DNA of 36,316 bases from Acidobacteriota bacterium (GCA_003222635.1 QHWQ01000024.1:1-36316); one strand, 5' to 3'; counted from the first letter of the stretch, positions 16,208-25,782 are shown. Notes: generated by a model not told the origin, from the sequence alone. Program-made: numbers and translations.

Positions 16208-19161
16208 CGGACGAGCGATGGCCGCGCGTGAAGGCGCTGTTTCAGGCCGCGGTGGAACGGCCGCCCGCGGAGCGCGACGCCTTTCTGGTCGCGGCGACCG
16301 GTGACGACAACGCGTTGCGTCGAGAAGTCGCGTCGCTGTTGACGTCGGACACCTCGAACGTCAGCTTCCTCGATCGGCTGTCGTCCGCCCGTCAGCCCGG
16401 ACATGCCGATCTTCTCGCGGTCCTCCCGGCGTCGATAGACCACACGCTGCCTTGCCCAGTCCTCACCGCGGGCTGTCGCGTCGGTCCCTACGACATCGTG
16501 GCCCCCCTCGGTGCGGGCGCCATGGGCGAGGTGTACCGCGCGCACGACACGACGCTGAATCGCGACGTTGCCCTGAAGGTATTGCCCGAGCTGTTCGCCG
16601 TCGATGCGGATCGCCTGGCGCGGTTCACGCGCGAAGCGCAGATCCTCGCGTCCCTCAATCACCCGAACATCGCCGCGATCTACGGCCTTGAGGAGTCGAA
16701 CGGCACGCAGGCGCTGGTGTTGGAGCTGGTCGATGGGCCGACGCTCGCCGACCGAATCGCCCGCGGGCCGCTTGCGCTGGACGAGGCGTTGACCATCGCG
16801 CGTCAAATTGCCGACGCGCTGGAAGCGGCGCACGAGAAGGGAATTGTTCATCGCGACCTCAAGCCGGCGAATATCAAGATCGCCGGCAATGGGGTGGTGA
16901 AGGTGCTCGACTTCGGGCTGGCGAAGGTGTGGGACGGCGCCTCGCTGTTCGATCTCGCTGGGTCACCGAGATTAACCGCGACCGATAGCGGCGAGCGGTC
17001 CATCCTGGGCACCCCGGCCTACATGAGCCCGGAGCAGGCGCGCGGGAAGCCGCTCGACAAGCGAACGGATATCTGGTCGTTTGGCTGCGTGCTCTACGAA
17101 GTGCTCACGGGGCGACAGGCATTCGCCGGTGAGACGGTCTCCGACAGGATTGCGTCGATTCTGGAACGCGAACCAGAGTGGGAGGCGTTGCCCGACACCA
17201 CACCGATCACCGTGCGACGCCTGTTGCAGCGATGTTTCGAGAAAGATCCCCGACGCCGGGTGCGTGATATCGGCGATGCGCGGATCGAGTTGGACGATGC
17301 ACTTGCAGGCCGAGCCATCGGTACTCCAGTCGCACGGCGCGCTGGCCGCGAGCGCGTGGCGTGGATAGCATCGGCCCTTGTCACCGCGGTTGCGGTGCTC
17401 GCGGTCGGGAGTGTGCTCTCCCTCCGTCGCGCACCGGCGGACACGCGTGCCTATCGCAGCTCAATTTTGCCATCCCCCGGTGCGAGCCGTCCGGCTGGTC
17501 TTGTGCCGTCCTCACGCTTCGCTCTTTCACCCGATGGCCGACGACTGGCGTTCGTTGGAACGGACGCCGGTGGTGTGACCGCGCTATGGGTCCAGTCGCT
17601 CGATGAACTAGCTGGGCGGCCGCTGGCCGGCACCGAAGGCGCTCTAATGCCGTTTTGGTCGCCCGACAACCAGTTCATCGGGTTTCTCGCGGGCGGCAAA
17701 GTCAAAACAATCGCTGCGACCGGCGGTCCGCCTCTGATCCTGGCCGACACCACCGGTAACGCCGGCGCAACCTGGAACCGGGACGGGGTCATCCTTTTTA
17801 CTGGTGCTGGTAGTCCCATCCGCCGGGTGTCGGCGTCGGGCGGTCCGTCGTCCCCTGTCACGAAACTGAACGCCGACGCTGGGGAAAGTGTACATAGTTT
17901 TCCGTTCTTTCTTCCCGACGGCCGGCATTTCCTCTATCTCGCGGTCGGGAGCAAGACCGGTGGCCCCGTTAGCCCGAACGGCATCTACGTCACCGCCCTC
18001 GACTCGAACGAGCGGAAACTACTCGTGCCCGGAGGGTCCAACGCAAAGTATGCGGAGGGCTATCTCCTCTTTCTCCGCGAGCAGACGCTCATGGCGCAGG
18101 CTTTTGATGTCGAGCGCCTGGAACTCGCTAGCGAGGCGGTGCCGATTGCTGAGCACGTGACTATTGGCGGCATTATCGGGATGGCCGGCGGCTATGGCCT
18201 CTCGGAGACCGGCATCCTGGCGTATCAAACCGGCGTAGTGGAAGTGGGAGGGCCATCTGACACGTCAACACAACTCGTGTGGTTCGACCGGAGCGGGAAG
18301 CCGATCGGTGCGCTCGGGGACCAGGCGGGCTATGGGGACCTCGAGCTGGCTCCAGACGGCAAGCGTGCGACGGTGAGCCTCTTCGATCGAACGCGAAGGA
18401 CTCGTGACATCTGGCTCGTTGACATCGCGCGCGGTCTCAGGACGCGCTTCACTTTCGATTCATCAGAGAAACGCGGCTCAGTATGGTCTCCAGACGGGAA
18501 CCGCGTCGTGTTCAACACAGACCGCAAGGGACACTTCGACCTGTATCAGAAGACGTCGAGCGGCTCGGGCGCCGAGGAGGAGCTGCTGGTAGACGGTCGT
18601 GACAAGTTTCCAATTGACTGGTCGTCGGACGGACGGTTCATTCTGTTTGGGGTTGGTGAGACCGGGGCCACGGCCGATCTGTGGGTCTTGCCGCTTTTCG
18701 GCGATCGCAAGCCGTTTCCGTTCCTGCAAACGCCATTCGGCGAAGTCTCTGGTCGATTCTCCGCGGACGGCCGCTGGATTGTGTACGAGTCGGACGAATC
18801 CGGCAGAAGCGAAGTGTACGTTGCGCCGTTCTCAGCGCGGGGCGAGACTCCTGGCAGCAAATGGCAAATCTCCACTACCGGCGGCACCCAGCCTCGGTGG
18901 CGAAGCGATGGCAAGGAGATTTTCTACCTGGCTCCTGATAAGAGACTGATGGCTGCCGCGGTAAATGGCCGGAATTCCGCCTTTGAGGTGGGCGCCGTGC
19001 GCTCATTGTTCGACACGCGTGCGCCGTCGACGATAAATCCACGCTCGGCCTACGACGTCTCGCCCGACGGCCAGCGCTTCCTCGTGAACACGCTCGCGGA
19101 CGACGACGCGGCACCACCCATCACGCTCGTCGTCAACTGGCCCGCGCTGCTGAAGAAATGA
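16204..19161 (+). CDS. Serine/threonine protein kinase with C-terminal TolB/WD40-like beta-propeller
   Basis: LGAGAMGEVYRAHDTTLNRDVALKVLP, HRDLKPANIKI, DFGLAK, GTPAYMSPEQARG; repeated SPDG(R/N)-type propeller blades; GTGA overlap with the sigma factor stop. Confidence 0.95.
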   Translation: MTDERWPRVKALFQAAVERPPAERDAFLVAATGDDNALRREVASLLTSDTSNVSFLDRLSSARQPGHADLLAVLPASIDHTLPCPVLTAGCRVGPYDIVAPLGAGAMGEVYRAHDTTLNRDVALKVLPELFAVDADRLARFTREAQILASLNHPNIAAIYGLEESNGTQALVLELVDGPTLADRIARGPLALDEALTIARQIADALEAAHEKGIVHRDLKPANIKIAGNGVVKVLDFGLAKVWDGASLFDLAGSPRLTATDSGERSILGTPAYMSPEQARGKPLDKRTDIWSFGCVLYEVLTGRQAFAGETVSDRIASILEREPEWEALPDTTPITVRRLLQRCFEKDPRRRVRDIGDARIELDDALAGRAIGTPVARRAGRERVAWIASALVTAVAVLAVGSVLSLRRAPADTRAYRSSILPSPGASRPAGLVPSSRFALSPDGRRLAFVGTDAGGVTALWVQSLDELAGRPLAGTEGALMPFWSPDNQFIGFLAGGKVKTIAATGGPPLILADTTGNAGATWNRDGVILFTGAGSPIRRVSASGGPSSPVTKLNADAGESVHSFPFFLPDGRHFLYLAVGSKTGGPVSPNGIYVTALDSNERKLLVPGGSNAKYAEGYLLFLREQTLMAQAFDVERLELASEAVPIAEHVTIGGIIGMAGGYGLSETGILAYQTGVVEVGGPSDTSTQLVWFDRSGKPIGALGDQAGYGDLELAPDGKRATVSLFDRTRRTRDIWLVDIARGLRTRFTFDSSEKRGSVWSPDGNRVVFNTDRKGHFDLYQKTSSGSGAEEELLVDGRDKFPIDWSSDGRFILFGVGETGATADLWVLPLFGDRKPFPFLQTPFGEVSGRFSADGRWIVYESDESGRSEVYVAPFSARGETPGSKWQISTTGGTQPRWRSDGKEIFYLAPDKRLMAAAVNGRNSAFEVGAVRSLFDTRAPSTINPRSAYDVSPDGQRFLVNTLADDDAAPPITLVVNWPALLKK

Positions 19162-19171
19162 CGCACGCGGC

Positions 19172-19750
19172 TCAGAACCAACTGGGTTTCTTTTCCGGGG
19201 GATACACCGGCACCGCCGGAACGAAGCCATTACGGTTCGGCATCACGACCTTCGGCAGGGACTTCTCGTCCATGACGTCGTTCTCTTTGATGATGCCGTT
19301 CCAGTAGAACAGAAACGCGACCACGGCGTAGACGTCGTTCGGAGCGAGCGATCCCGGATTGCTGGGGGGCATCGCGCGGTTGATGTAGTCCCATGCAATC
19401 GTCGGATACGGGTAGTAGCTTGGCCCGTTCCTTTCGTCACCGTAGAAGGGGCCGCGATACGGCTTGCCGGGACTGCCGATCACGAGACTCCGGATGAGCC
19501 CGTTTTCCCCATTCCTCCCGTGGCAGATCTCGCACCGCCTGGCGAAGACGTCCGCGCCTTCCTTGACTGTTCCGTGGCCAGGAGGAAGTTCCTTTCCTTC
19601 CGGCCCAATCATCCGGTCGAAGCTCTGGATGTCGGCCTCGCTCAGAGGCGTGCCCACATTGGGATAGGCACGCGGTGGCGACTGCGCGAGCACCGCCAGG
19701 GGGATTGCCGCGATCATCGCTGGCAGAAGGAATTTAAGCGAACAGGACAT
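19172..19750 (-). CDS. Monohaem cytochrome c (probable sulfite dehydrogenase cytochrome subunit)
   Basis: Signal peptide MSCSLKFLLPAMIAAIPLAVLAQ; CEICHG haem motif; start overlaps the SoxC-like stop by 17 bp. Confidence 0.8.
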   Translation of the reverse strand: MSCSLKFLLPAMIAAIPLAVLAQSPPRAYPNVGTPLSEADIQSFDRMIGPEGKELPPGHGTVKEGADVFARRCEICHGRNGENGLIRSLVIGSPGKPYRGPFYGDERNGPSYYPYPTIAWDYINRAMPPSNPGSLAPNDVYAVVAFLFYWNGIIKENDVMDEKSLPKVVMPNRNGFVPAVPVYPPEKKPSWF

Positions 19751-20963
19751 CGGAGATGCTCCCATCGCGAGCGATTTTCCAGGGTTGAATCGCATTGAAA
19801 TGAATGGCGCGCGGAAGCGGATTCTTCTTCCAGTCCGCTGCATCCATGCCCCAGTGTTTCGTCAACTCCGCCAGCGACGGCTGAACCTCACCCGCTTCGT
19901 CTGTGCAGCGAGACTGGATCACCGCCTCTTGTCCGTCCCACGCCCAGTCGAACGTAAACCGGGTATGCGCCTTCGGAAGCACAGGCGCATGACGCTTCGC
20001 TTCCTTCCAACTCCGGCCGCCGTCCGTCGATACTTCCACCTTGGTGACCGTGCCCGCGCCGGACCACGCCAGTCCGGTAATCTGGACATATCCTCGGCCG
20101 GGGATGTTCAGTCCCGCTGAAGGTCGTGTAATCACGGACTTCGGACCGAACTGAAAATGGTACCAGCGCGCTTTGCCGCCAAGGTCGGGCCTCGAGACCG
20201 AATGATTCATGCTTTCATTCCAGGTCATGTAAGGCTGGTCCACGACCTTGATATGTTTCACATACTTCACGCTGGACGGAGCTTCCCAGCCTGGAACGAC
20301 GAGCCGAATCGGATACCCCTGCTCAACGCGCAACGGCTCGCCGTTCTGGCCGTAGGCCACGATCACGTCCTCCATGGCCTTCGCGAGCGGCAGCGTGTGA
20401 GTGAATTTGCCGGCGTCTCCCCCTTCCGAAACCAACCAGCTCGCCTTTGCTTGCACGCCAGCCTCGTTCAACAACACGGAAAGCAGCACGCCGCTCCATT
20501 CGCTGCAACTGGTCATCCCGTGGATGAACTGGACCGGCAACCCCAGGATCGGATCGTCGGAACCATGGATCGCGGGAGAGCTGTTTCCATGGCACTCCAG
20601 GAAATGAATCCGCGAAACGGAAGGCAGTTGCTTCAGATCCGCCATGGAGAAACTCAACGGACGATCCACCATGCCGTGGATCGTGAGGCGATGTTGCTGC
20701 GGATCGATCTCGGGAAACTCGGAGGAGTGCTGTTGCATGAAGTGGAGCGGCGCCGGCGTGATGATTCCCGCATAATCCTGAAGCGGGGTGTAGTGCGTCA
20801 TGTGATCGACGCGGTATCTGGCTCCGCGGCGCGGTGGCTCGCCGTGGACATGTTGCGCGTGAGCTGATTGGCCTTTCACGGCCCATCCTGCTCCTGCGGC
20901 CACACCAGCAAGTGCAGCAGTCTGTCTCAGGAACCCCCTCCGGTTGGATCGATTGGGATCCAT
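19734..20963 (-). CDS. SoxC-like molybdopterin sulfite dehydrogenase (Tat-exported)
   Basis: Tat motif SNRRGFLRQTAALAG; HFLECHGNSSP candidate Mo-ligand Cys region; YPIRLVVPGWEAPSSVKYVKHIKV; C-terminal Mo-co dimerisation-like domain ITGLAWSGAGTVTKVEVSTDGGRSW. Confidence 0.9.
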   Translation of the reverse strand: MDPNRSNRRGFLRQTAALAGVAAGAGWAVKGQSAHAQHVHGEPPRRGARYRVDHMTHYTPLQDYAGIITPAPLHFMQQHSSEFPEIDPQQHRLTIHGMVDRPLSFSMADLKQLPSVSRIHFLECHGNSSPAIHGSDDPILGLPVQFIHGMTSCSEWSGVLLSVLLNEAGVQAKASWLVSEGGDAGKFTHTLPLAKAMEDVIVAYGQNGEPLRVEQGYPIRLVVPGWEAPSSVKYVKHIKVVDQPYMTWNESMNHSVSRPDLGGKARWYHFQFGPKSVITRPSAGLNIPGRGYVQITGLAWSGAGTVTKVEVSTDGGRSWKEAKRHAPVLPKAHTRFTFDWAWDGQEAVIQSRCTDEAGEVQPSLAELTKHWGMDAADWKKNPLPRAIHFNAIQPWKIARDGSISDVLFA

Positions 20964-21001
20964 GATTGCTCCCTCCCGAATCTCCGATGATGAGAATTGC
21001 C

Positions 21002-21589
21002 TCAGAGGCCGGACAGGTAACGCGCCATCGCCTCCCGGTCGGCGGGCGACATCGCGCCCATCATCTTCGTCATGATGTCATTGTTCTTCCGCTCACCCTC
21101 GGCAAAGCGGCGCATCGCCTCGACCAGGTATTGGTAGCCCTGGCCGGCCAGCCGCGGCGCCGCCGTGCCATCGGCTTGCCTGGCGCCAACGAAGTCCATC
21201 GCATGACAAGCCTGGCATACGGCGACTCCGGGTGGCGGTGGCGTGGACGCGGCGGCAGCGGATCGCGCCGGCCATTTCTGTTTCGCGAAATACGCCGCTG
21301 CGACCCCGAGTTCCTGCGGCGTGAGGGTTTTTGCCATCCACGGCATGACCTCATCGTGTCGATCTCCGCGCTCGAAGTCATGCAGCTGTTTCACGAGGTA
21401 ATTTTCCGGCTGACCGCCGATGACCGGAATGGTTGCATTCTTGCGGACGCCGTTCGCGCCGTGGCATTCGTTGCAAACGGTCAACTTGGCGCTGAATTCT
21501 CGATCCGTGCTCGGATCTGGAACATCCTGAGCGGCATGTGCCGGCGCGGCCAGGACGACGAGAACGCCGAAAGCAATCTGTATACGCAA
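21002..21589 (-). CDS. Dihaem c4-type cytochrome c
   Basis: Two haem motifs CNECHG and CQACH; signal peptide; same strand as the SoxC-like gene. Confidence 0.88.
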   Translation of the reverse strand: MRIQIAFGVLVVLAAPAHAAQDVPDPSTDREFSAKLTVCNECHGANGVRKNATIPVIGGQPENYLVKQLHDFERGDRHDEVMPWMAKTLTPQELGVAAAYFAKQKWPARSAAAASTPPPPGVAVCQACHAMDFVGARQADGTAAPRLAGQGYQYLVEAMRRFAEGERKNNDIMTKMMGAMSPADREAMARYLSGL

Positions 21590-21795
21590 GAAGACCTCTC
21601 TCGCGTGAGTCTTGGCCGCGGATTATAACGCACAAGAGTCAGCGGGGCATTCCCAATTCCGTCGACTCTCCCCCTGCGCCCGGCATGCTGTGTGTTTCGC
21701 CGCCCGTTGTCGTTTCACCAGTAGGACGAGTTCGTAGCCGTCGCTTTCGCGGGAGGAGGTTCGTCATGGTCGTTTTGACCTGTCGCGCACGGGCC

Positions 21796-22164
21796 ATGAA
21801 GAGATCGTTCTTGATCTGCGGACTTCTGGCACTGGCCGCGATGCCGGTCGGTGCAGGGGGCCAGTTGAAAATGACGGTCTCGCCCGCCCACTCGTTTGCG
21901 CCTGCGGTGCTGAGAGTCCGAGTCAGCATCGAGCCGAACGCGGTGAACCGGTCGCTCGAAGTGATCGCCGACGGAGACCAGTTCTATCGAAGCAGCGAGA
22001 TTCAGCTGGACGGCGACCATTCGCCGGCGACGTTCAATCTCGAAATGCGAGATCTCCCGGCAGGCGACTATCGAGTCGTCGGAATCCTGAAGGACGGCGC
22101 GGGACACGAACGATCGCTCGTCTACCAGGATGTCAAAGTCCTCGGTTTCGAGATCGGCGGCTGA
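21796..22164 (+). CDS. Secreted protein of unknown function, immunoglobulin-like fold plausible
   Basis: Signal peptide MKRSFLICGLLALAAMPVGAGG; FAPAVLRVRVSIEPNAVNRSLEVIADGDQFYRSSEIQLDGDHSPATFNLEMRDLPAGDYRVV. Confidence 0.6.
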   Translation: MKRSFLICGLLALAAMPVGAGGQLKMTVSPAHSFAPAVLRVRVSIEPNAVNRSLEVIADGDQFYRSSEIQLDGDHSPATFNLEMRDLPAGDYRVVGILKDGAGHERSLVYQDVKVLGFEIGG

Positions 22165-22437
22165 CGGCGCATGCACGCCGGCGGCCGGTAGTCGAACCAG
22201 TCGTCCTCAGAGGCAAACCCAATCAAGACGCCTGCGTAAGCCTCGAACGCCGTTCGTCAAATTGCCGGCAACATGTCAAAAGACGTCACTTACAACGAGC
22301 GGGTCGAATACCCGACTCACTCACACTCAAACGCAGTAGACTGTGCGTCTCTCGCACTCACCTTCTGCTGCCGCCCTGGCCATCGGCCGGCGGGACGACA
22401 TCACCAACGTGAGCGTCCTCCGGAAGTAAGTGGCACG

Positions 22438-22800
22438 ATGGAAGCGAAGCCTCTTGTCCTGCTGATTCAACCCGTCAACGCAGTGCACGATCACACCGCG
22501 GCGCTGGCGCGTGCCGGTTTCCATGTCCAGGCCTCGTCAGACGATCGCATCAGCGAGCGGGACGTGCTCGCCGTCGCGCCAGATGTGATCGCCGTCGAAT
22601 TAGAACCCGCCCGCGGTGCCGACACGCTCGACCTTGCGCGGCCGCTGCGCGCCGACTCGCGAACACGATCGATTCCCGTCATTCTGTACTCGTGGCGGCC
22701 GTGCGCGGCGTGCTCGCGCGATCAACGAGTCAAGCCGACACGTCGAAGGGTTCAGAAAGGTAGACCCACATGGCCGACGGTGGCGTTGAAGCGCGGCTGA
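22438..22800 (+). CDS. Truncated response-regulator receiver-like protein (possible pseudogene)
   Basis: VLLIQPVNAVHDHTAALARAGFHV...APDVIAVELEP...TRSIPVILYS, then the receiver-like pattern is lost. Confidence 0.45.
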   Translation: MEAKPLVLLIQPVNAVHDHTAALARAGFHVQASSDDRISERDVLAVAPDVIAVELEPARGADTLDLARPLRADSRTRSIPVILYSWRPCAACSRDQRVKPTRRRVQKGRPTWPTVALKRG

Positions 22801-23027
22801 CGTGTCCTACGTGCCGATCGCGGATTGCGATCATCGAAACAGCGAGCGGAGGCAAGATGGTATCGATCGTCGGCTTGGGCGCGTCGGTGGAGAGCACCGC
22901 GAAAGCTCTGGAGCGATTCGTCGCTCCAGACGGAGGTGCGGACATCATCTGCCCGGCGTGTGATCGTCACATCGATCCGTCGGCTCAGTACCGGATGCAC
23001 GCGCGACCGATGACAAGGCGGCAGTAA
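22770..23027 (+). CDS. Small zinc-ribbon-like protein
   Basis: Two CxxC pairs: LTCPTCRSRI and IICPACDRHI in 85 aa. Confidence 0.5.
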   Translation: MADGGVEARLTCPTCRSRIAIIETASGGKMVSIVGLGASVESTAKALERFVAPDGGADIICPACDRHIDPSAQYRMHARPMTRRQ

Positions 23028-23326
23028 TTCCATTCGAGCAGCGCCGATCAGCACGATGGCCGACTATCTGATCGATCTGCGCTCGCAGTAGCGGTGCGCG
23101 ACGCGCTGGGCGATTGCATCGGCCGCCGTGTGGGTTCACGCCGGGGAGTACGTGGTTGCGGGCCCGAGCTTTCGAAGCGAAACGCTGGTTCAGCCGCCGA
23201 GAACCGTGGTCGTTGGGCTGCGATTCTCAATGTAGCTGCCGCCGTCCGATTCCGCCCGGCGCGCCGGTTCGCGCGTGTGCAGTCGACCGGCATACAATCG
23301 TGACGATTCCCTGAATCCCGAGACGC

Positions 23327-23848
23327 ATGGAAGCCGAGGAACTGGTCGATCTGCCCGAGAAGACACACAAGCCGCTCGAGAGGCGGATTGGCGTGTCGAT
23401 GGCCGTGTTCGCGGCGCTGCTCGCGATCTCGACGCTGATGGGCCACCGGCTGCACACCGAAGAAGTGGTGTTACAGACGAAGACCGCCGACGGGTGGGCG
23501 TACTACCAGGCAAAGGTGATCCGCTCGCAGATGTACACCGCTGATGCCGGGCTGGCGATGCTGCAAGGCGACAACGGCGTCTCGCTTGCCGGCGACTGGG
23601 CGACCAAGGCGGGCCAGGAACGGAAGGACGCAGACGGCATCCAGCACGACACGCAGCAGCTCGAGCGCGAAACAGAGGCCGCGGCGCAGCGCGCGACGCT
23701 GTTTGACGCCTCTGAAGTGTTCCTGGAGATAGCGATCGTACTTTGCTCGATCGCGCTGATGACCGGGTCGGCACGTTTCTGGGCGATCTCGTTCGTCAGC
23801 GCGGCGATCGGTGCGGTGGCGTCGATCGCCGCCTTCCTCCCGCGTTAA
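23327..23848 (+). CDS. DUF4337-like membrane protein
   Basis: RIGVSMAVFAALLAISTLMGHRLHTEEVVLQTKTADGWAYYQAKVIRSQMY plus two C-terminal TM segments. Confidence 0.78.
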   Translation: MEAEELVDLPEKTHKPLERRIGVSMAVFAALLAISTLMGHRLHTEEVVLQTKTADGWAYYQAKVIRSQMYTADAGLAMLQGDNGVSLAGDWATKAGQERKDADGIQHDTQQLERETEAAAQRATLFDASEVFLEIAIVLCSIALMTGSARFWAISFVSAAIGAVASIAAFLPR

Positions 23849-24111
23849 ATTAGGATCTGAATCTCCTGTACTTCACAATCGGGACACGATCGCGCATCGA
23901 TGGCGCTGCGCGTCCCGATGCACGCACGCTGAGCTGACCGCCTGCCCAGTCTCGTCAGCTTCAAACCAATGCACGCCGTGTCTGAATTGAAGTCGTGCTG
24001 TGTGATTTTCCCCTTCATTCACGCCGTTCGCCGCGGCACAGCAAATGCTCACGGCCCTCGCGTCTTGTCGCCCCGCAGCGGAATATCACACTCACATCGA
24101 GGAGGGTCTCA

Positions 24112-24723
24112 ATGAAGCGGTACTCGAGTTCAAACGTGGCGGTCTGTCTTGTCGTTGGCCTGGCGTTGAGCCCGTTGACTGTGCTCGCTCAGGGCACGAC
24201 GACGTACAGCGGTCAAGCAACGGCGTTGAAGGCAACCGCGCTGGGAATCTCGATCACGTTGGCAGACACCGGTCCGTTGCCGTCAACCGGCGGTAGCATC
24301 ACCAGGGACCTGCCGAGCATCAGCGTCGCCGGATTGATCACCGCGACTGCGCTCCATAGCGCAACCTCCGGCAGTGGTAACAGCAGTCAATCGAGTACAC
24401 ACCTGGCCAGTCTCAACATCGCCGGTCTGGTCAAAGCCACCGGCGTCAGCACGTCGACCACGGCAACTTGCAACGGTTCAACAGCATCGACGAGTGGCGA
24501 TACTCAGTTCGTGTCGCTAACCGTAGCGGGACAGCAGATCGTGAACGCGAATCCGAACACGGCCATTTCCCTCCCGGGCGGCATCGCGGTGATTATCAAC
24601 GAACAGACGAGTTCGGGTAACGGCGGGAACACCGCGCAGACAACCGTGAATGCTGTGCACATCACCGCGCCAGGCGCGGACCTCGTCGTCGGATCATCGC
24701 ATTCCGATATTACGTGCCCGTAA
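24112..24723 (+). CDS. Choice-of-anchor P-like secreted protein
   Basis: RBS GAGGAGGG before ATG; signal peptide; YSGQATALKATALGISITLADTGPLPSTGGSITRDLP and LTVAGQQIVNANPNTAISLPGGIAVIINEQ. Confidence 0.72.
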   Translation: MKRYSSSNVAVCLVVGLALSPLTVLAQGTTTYSGQATALKATALGISITLADTGPLPSTGGSITRDLPSISVAGLITATALHSATSGSGNSSQSSTHLASLNIAGLVKATGVSTSTTATCNGSTASTSGDTQFVSLTVAGQQIVNANPNTAISLPGGIAVIINEQTSSGNGGNTAQTTVNAVHITAPGADLVVGSSHSDITCP

Positions 24724-24817
24724 AAACGGCCTTGTATGTCAGAGCGACCACTGATTGCCGGCGGCAGCTGCCACGTGCCGCTGGCAGTCACTCGTCGCTT
24801 AACGATGAGATTCGCCG

Positions 24818-25072
24818 ATGACGGCGAAGAAGCTGAGTGCAATTGGCGCCGCAATCGTCGCGCTGGCAGGTTCGCCGGCTCACGCCGAAGTCACACGCGT
24901 CGACATCGTCAAGCCGACATCGCTGGATCGAGCTACGAGAAGCTCGCAGGTACGGTCCACTCCGCCATCGATCCGACGAGGCCACGCAATCAAATCGTGG
25001 TGAACCTCGGCAAGGCTCCGCGAAATGCTCAGATTGCTTGCGTTTACGAAGTCGATCCGTTCGTGAGTTCAG
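24818..25072 (+). pseudogene. Frameshifted N-terminal remnant of an alpha/beta-hydrolase-domain (Abhydrolase_10-like) secreted protein
   Basis: MTAKKLSAIGAAIVALAGSPAHAEVTRVDIVK continues after a frame change near 24915 as RQADIAGSSYEKLAGTVHSAIDPTRPRNQIVVNLGKAPRNAQ; homology-like sequence then ends. Confidence 0.55.
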
Positions 25073-25113
25073 TGATGCAATATGCGTGCGTACCGCCGTG
25101 GCTCAGCGGCGTG

Positions 25114-25245
25114 TCGCTCCGATAAGAGCAATCGACCAAGGGAGCGCGCAGGGCGGGTCAAGGGCGCGACAAATCGACGACCGCGGAGCGGCGAAGCGAA
25201 CCCTTGACGCGCCGAGCGGTCCCGCAGAATATTCAGCCGGAGCGA
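25114..25245 (+). repeat. Nested-palindrome MITE/REP-like element, copy A
   Basis: TCGCTCCG (25114-25121)...GGGAGCGC...GGTCAAGGG...CCCTTGAC...GCGGTCCC...CGGAGCGA (25238-25245), three nested arms. Confidence 0.6.
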
Positions 25246-25249
25246 TGGC

Positions 25250-25525
25250 CTACGACCACTGCTGCGCGCCGTGCAGAACGCGGACGACGAAGACGAGATC
25301 GCCCCGGACCGTGCACACCACGATGTACGGCAAAGGGGCGAGGACAAGTTCCCGCGTACCTCCTCGCTTTCCGGAACGGCCGCGGTTCGGAAATCTGAGA
25401 AGCGTGGTGGGTGCGTCGTAAACGCGCCGTACCAGCTCTTGCGCCCTATCGGGCGCGTGTATCAGAAGGTAGTCGGCAATGCGTTCGAGATCGTTTGCAG
25501 CTTCTTCGGTTCAGCGAAGCTGCAT
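25250..25525 (-). pseudogene. RelE/ParE-family toxin with in-frame TGA at codon 5
   Basis: Translation MQLR*TEEAANDLERIADYLLIHAPDRAQELVRRVYDAPTTLLRFPNRGRSGKRGGTRELVLAPLPYIVVCTVRGDLVFVVRVLHGAQQWS; ATG overlaps the antitoxin stop (TGATG). TGA at 25511-25513 (minus strand). Confidence 0.82.
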
Positions 25526-25764
25526 CAGGAACGGGGCTGTTTGCCTGCCAGATGTTTGCTGAGGCGCGCGCCGACTTCTTCGTGGCTCAGAGTTTCGCCC
25601 CGCTCGATCTGCGCCAAGCCCTTTTCGACCTCGCGCACGAACCAATCGTCATAGTCGACTAGGCGTTCGATCGCTTCTCGAGCCAACTCCTGAGGGTTCG
25701 TCCCGCGCTCCTGCGCAATGCGCGCGAGTTTGGCCTGAAGTTCAGCCGACAGCGTGACTTCCAT
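25525..25764 (-). CDS. ParD/CopG-like antitoxin
   Basis: MEVTLSAELQAKLARIAQERGTNPQELAREAIERLVDYDDWFVREVEKGLAQIERGETLSHEEVGARLSKHL, paired with the ParE-like reading frame. Confidence 0.85.
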   Translation of the reverse strand: MEVTLSAELQAKLARIAQERGTNPQELAREAIERLVDYDDWFVREVEKGLAQIERGETLSHEEVGARLSKHLAGKQPRS

Positions 25765-25782
25765 AGGGCGAGTTTACCGGAA

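Noticed and set aside
23880-23917. Terminator after the DUF4337-like gene (CGGGAC...GTCCCG)
   Set aside because: Short, imperfect stem with long loop and no U-tract; not convincing.
25511-25513. TGA recoded as Trp in this organism
   Set aside because: TGA is the stop codon in several well-supported overlapping genes (lanM, sigma factor, antitoxin), so global recoding is not credible.
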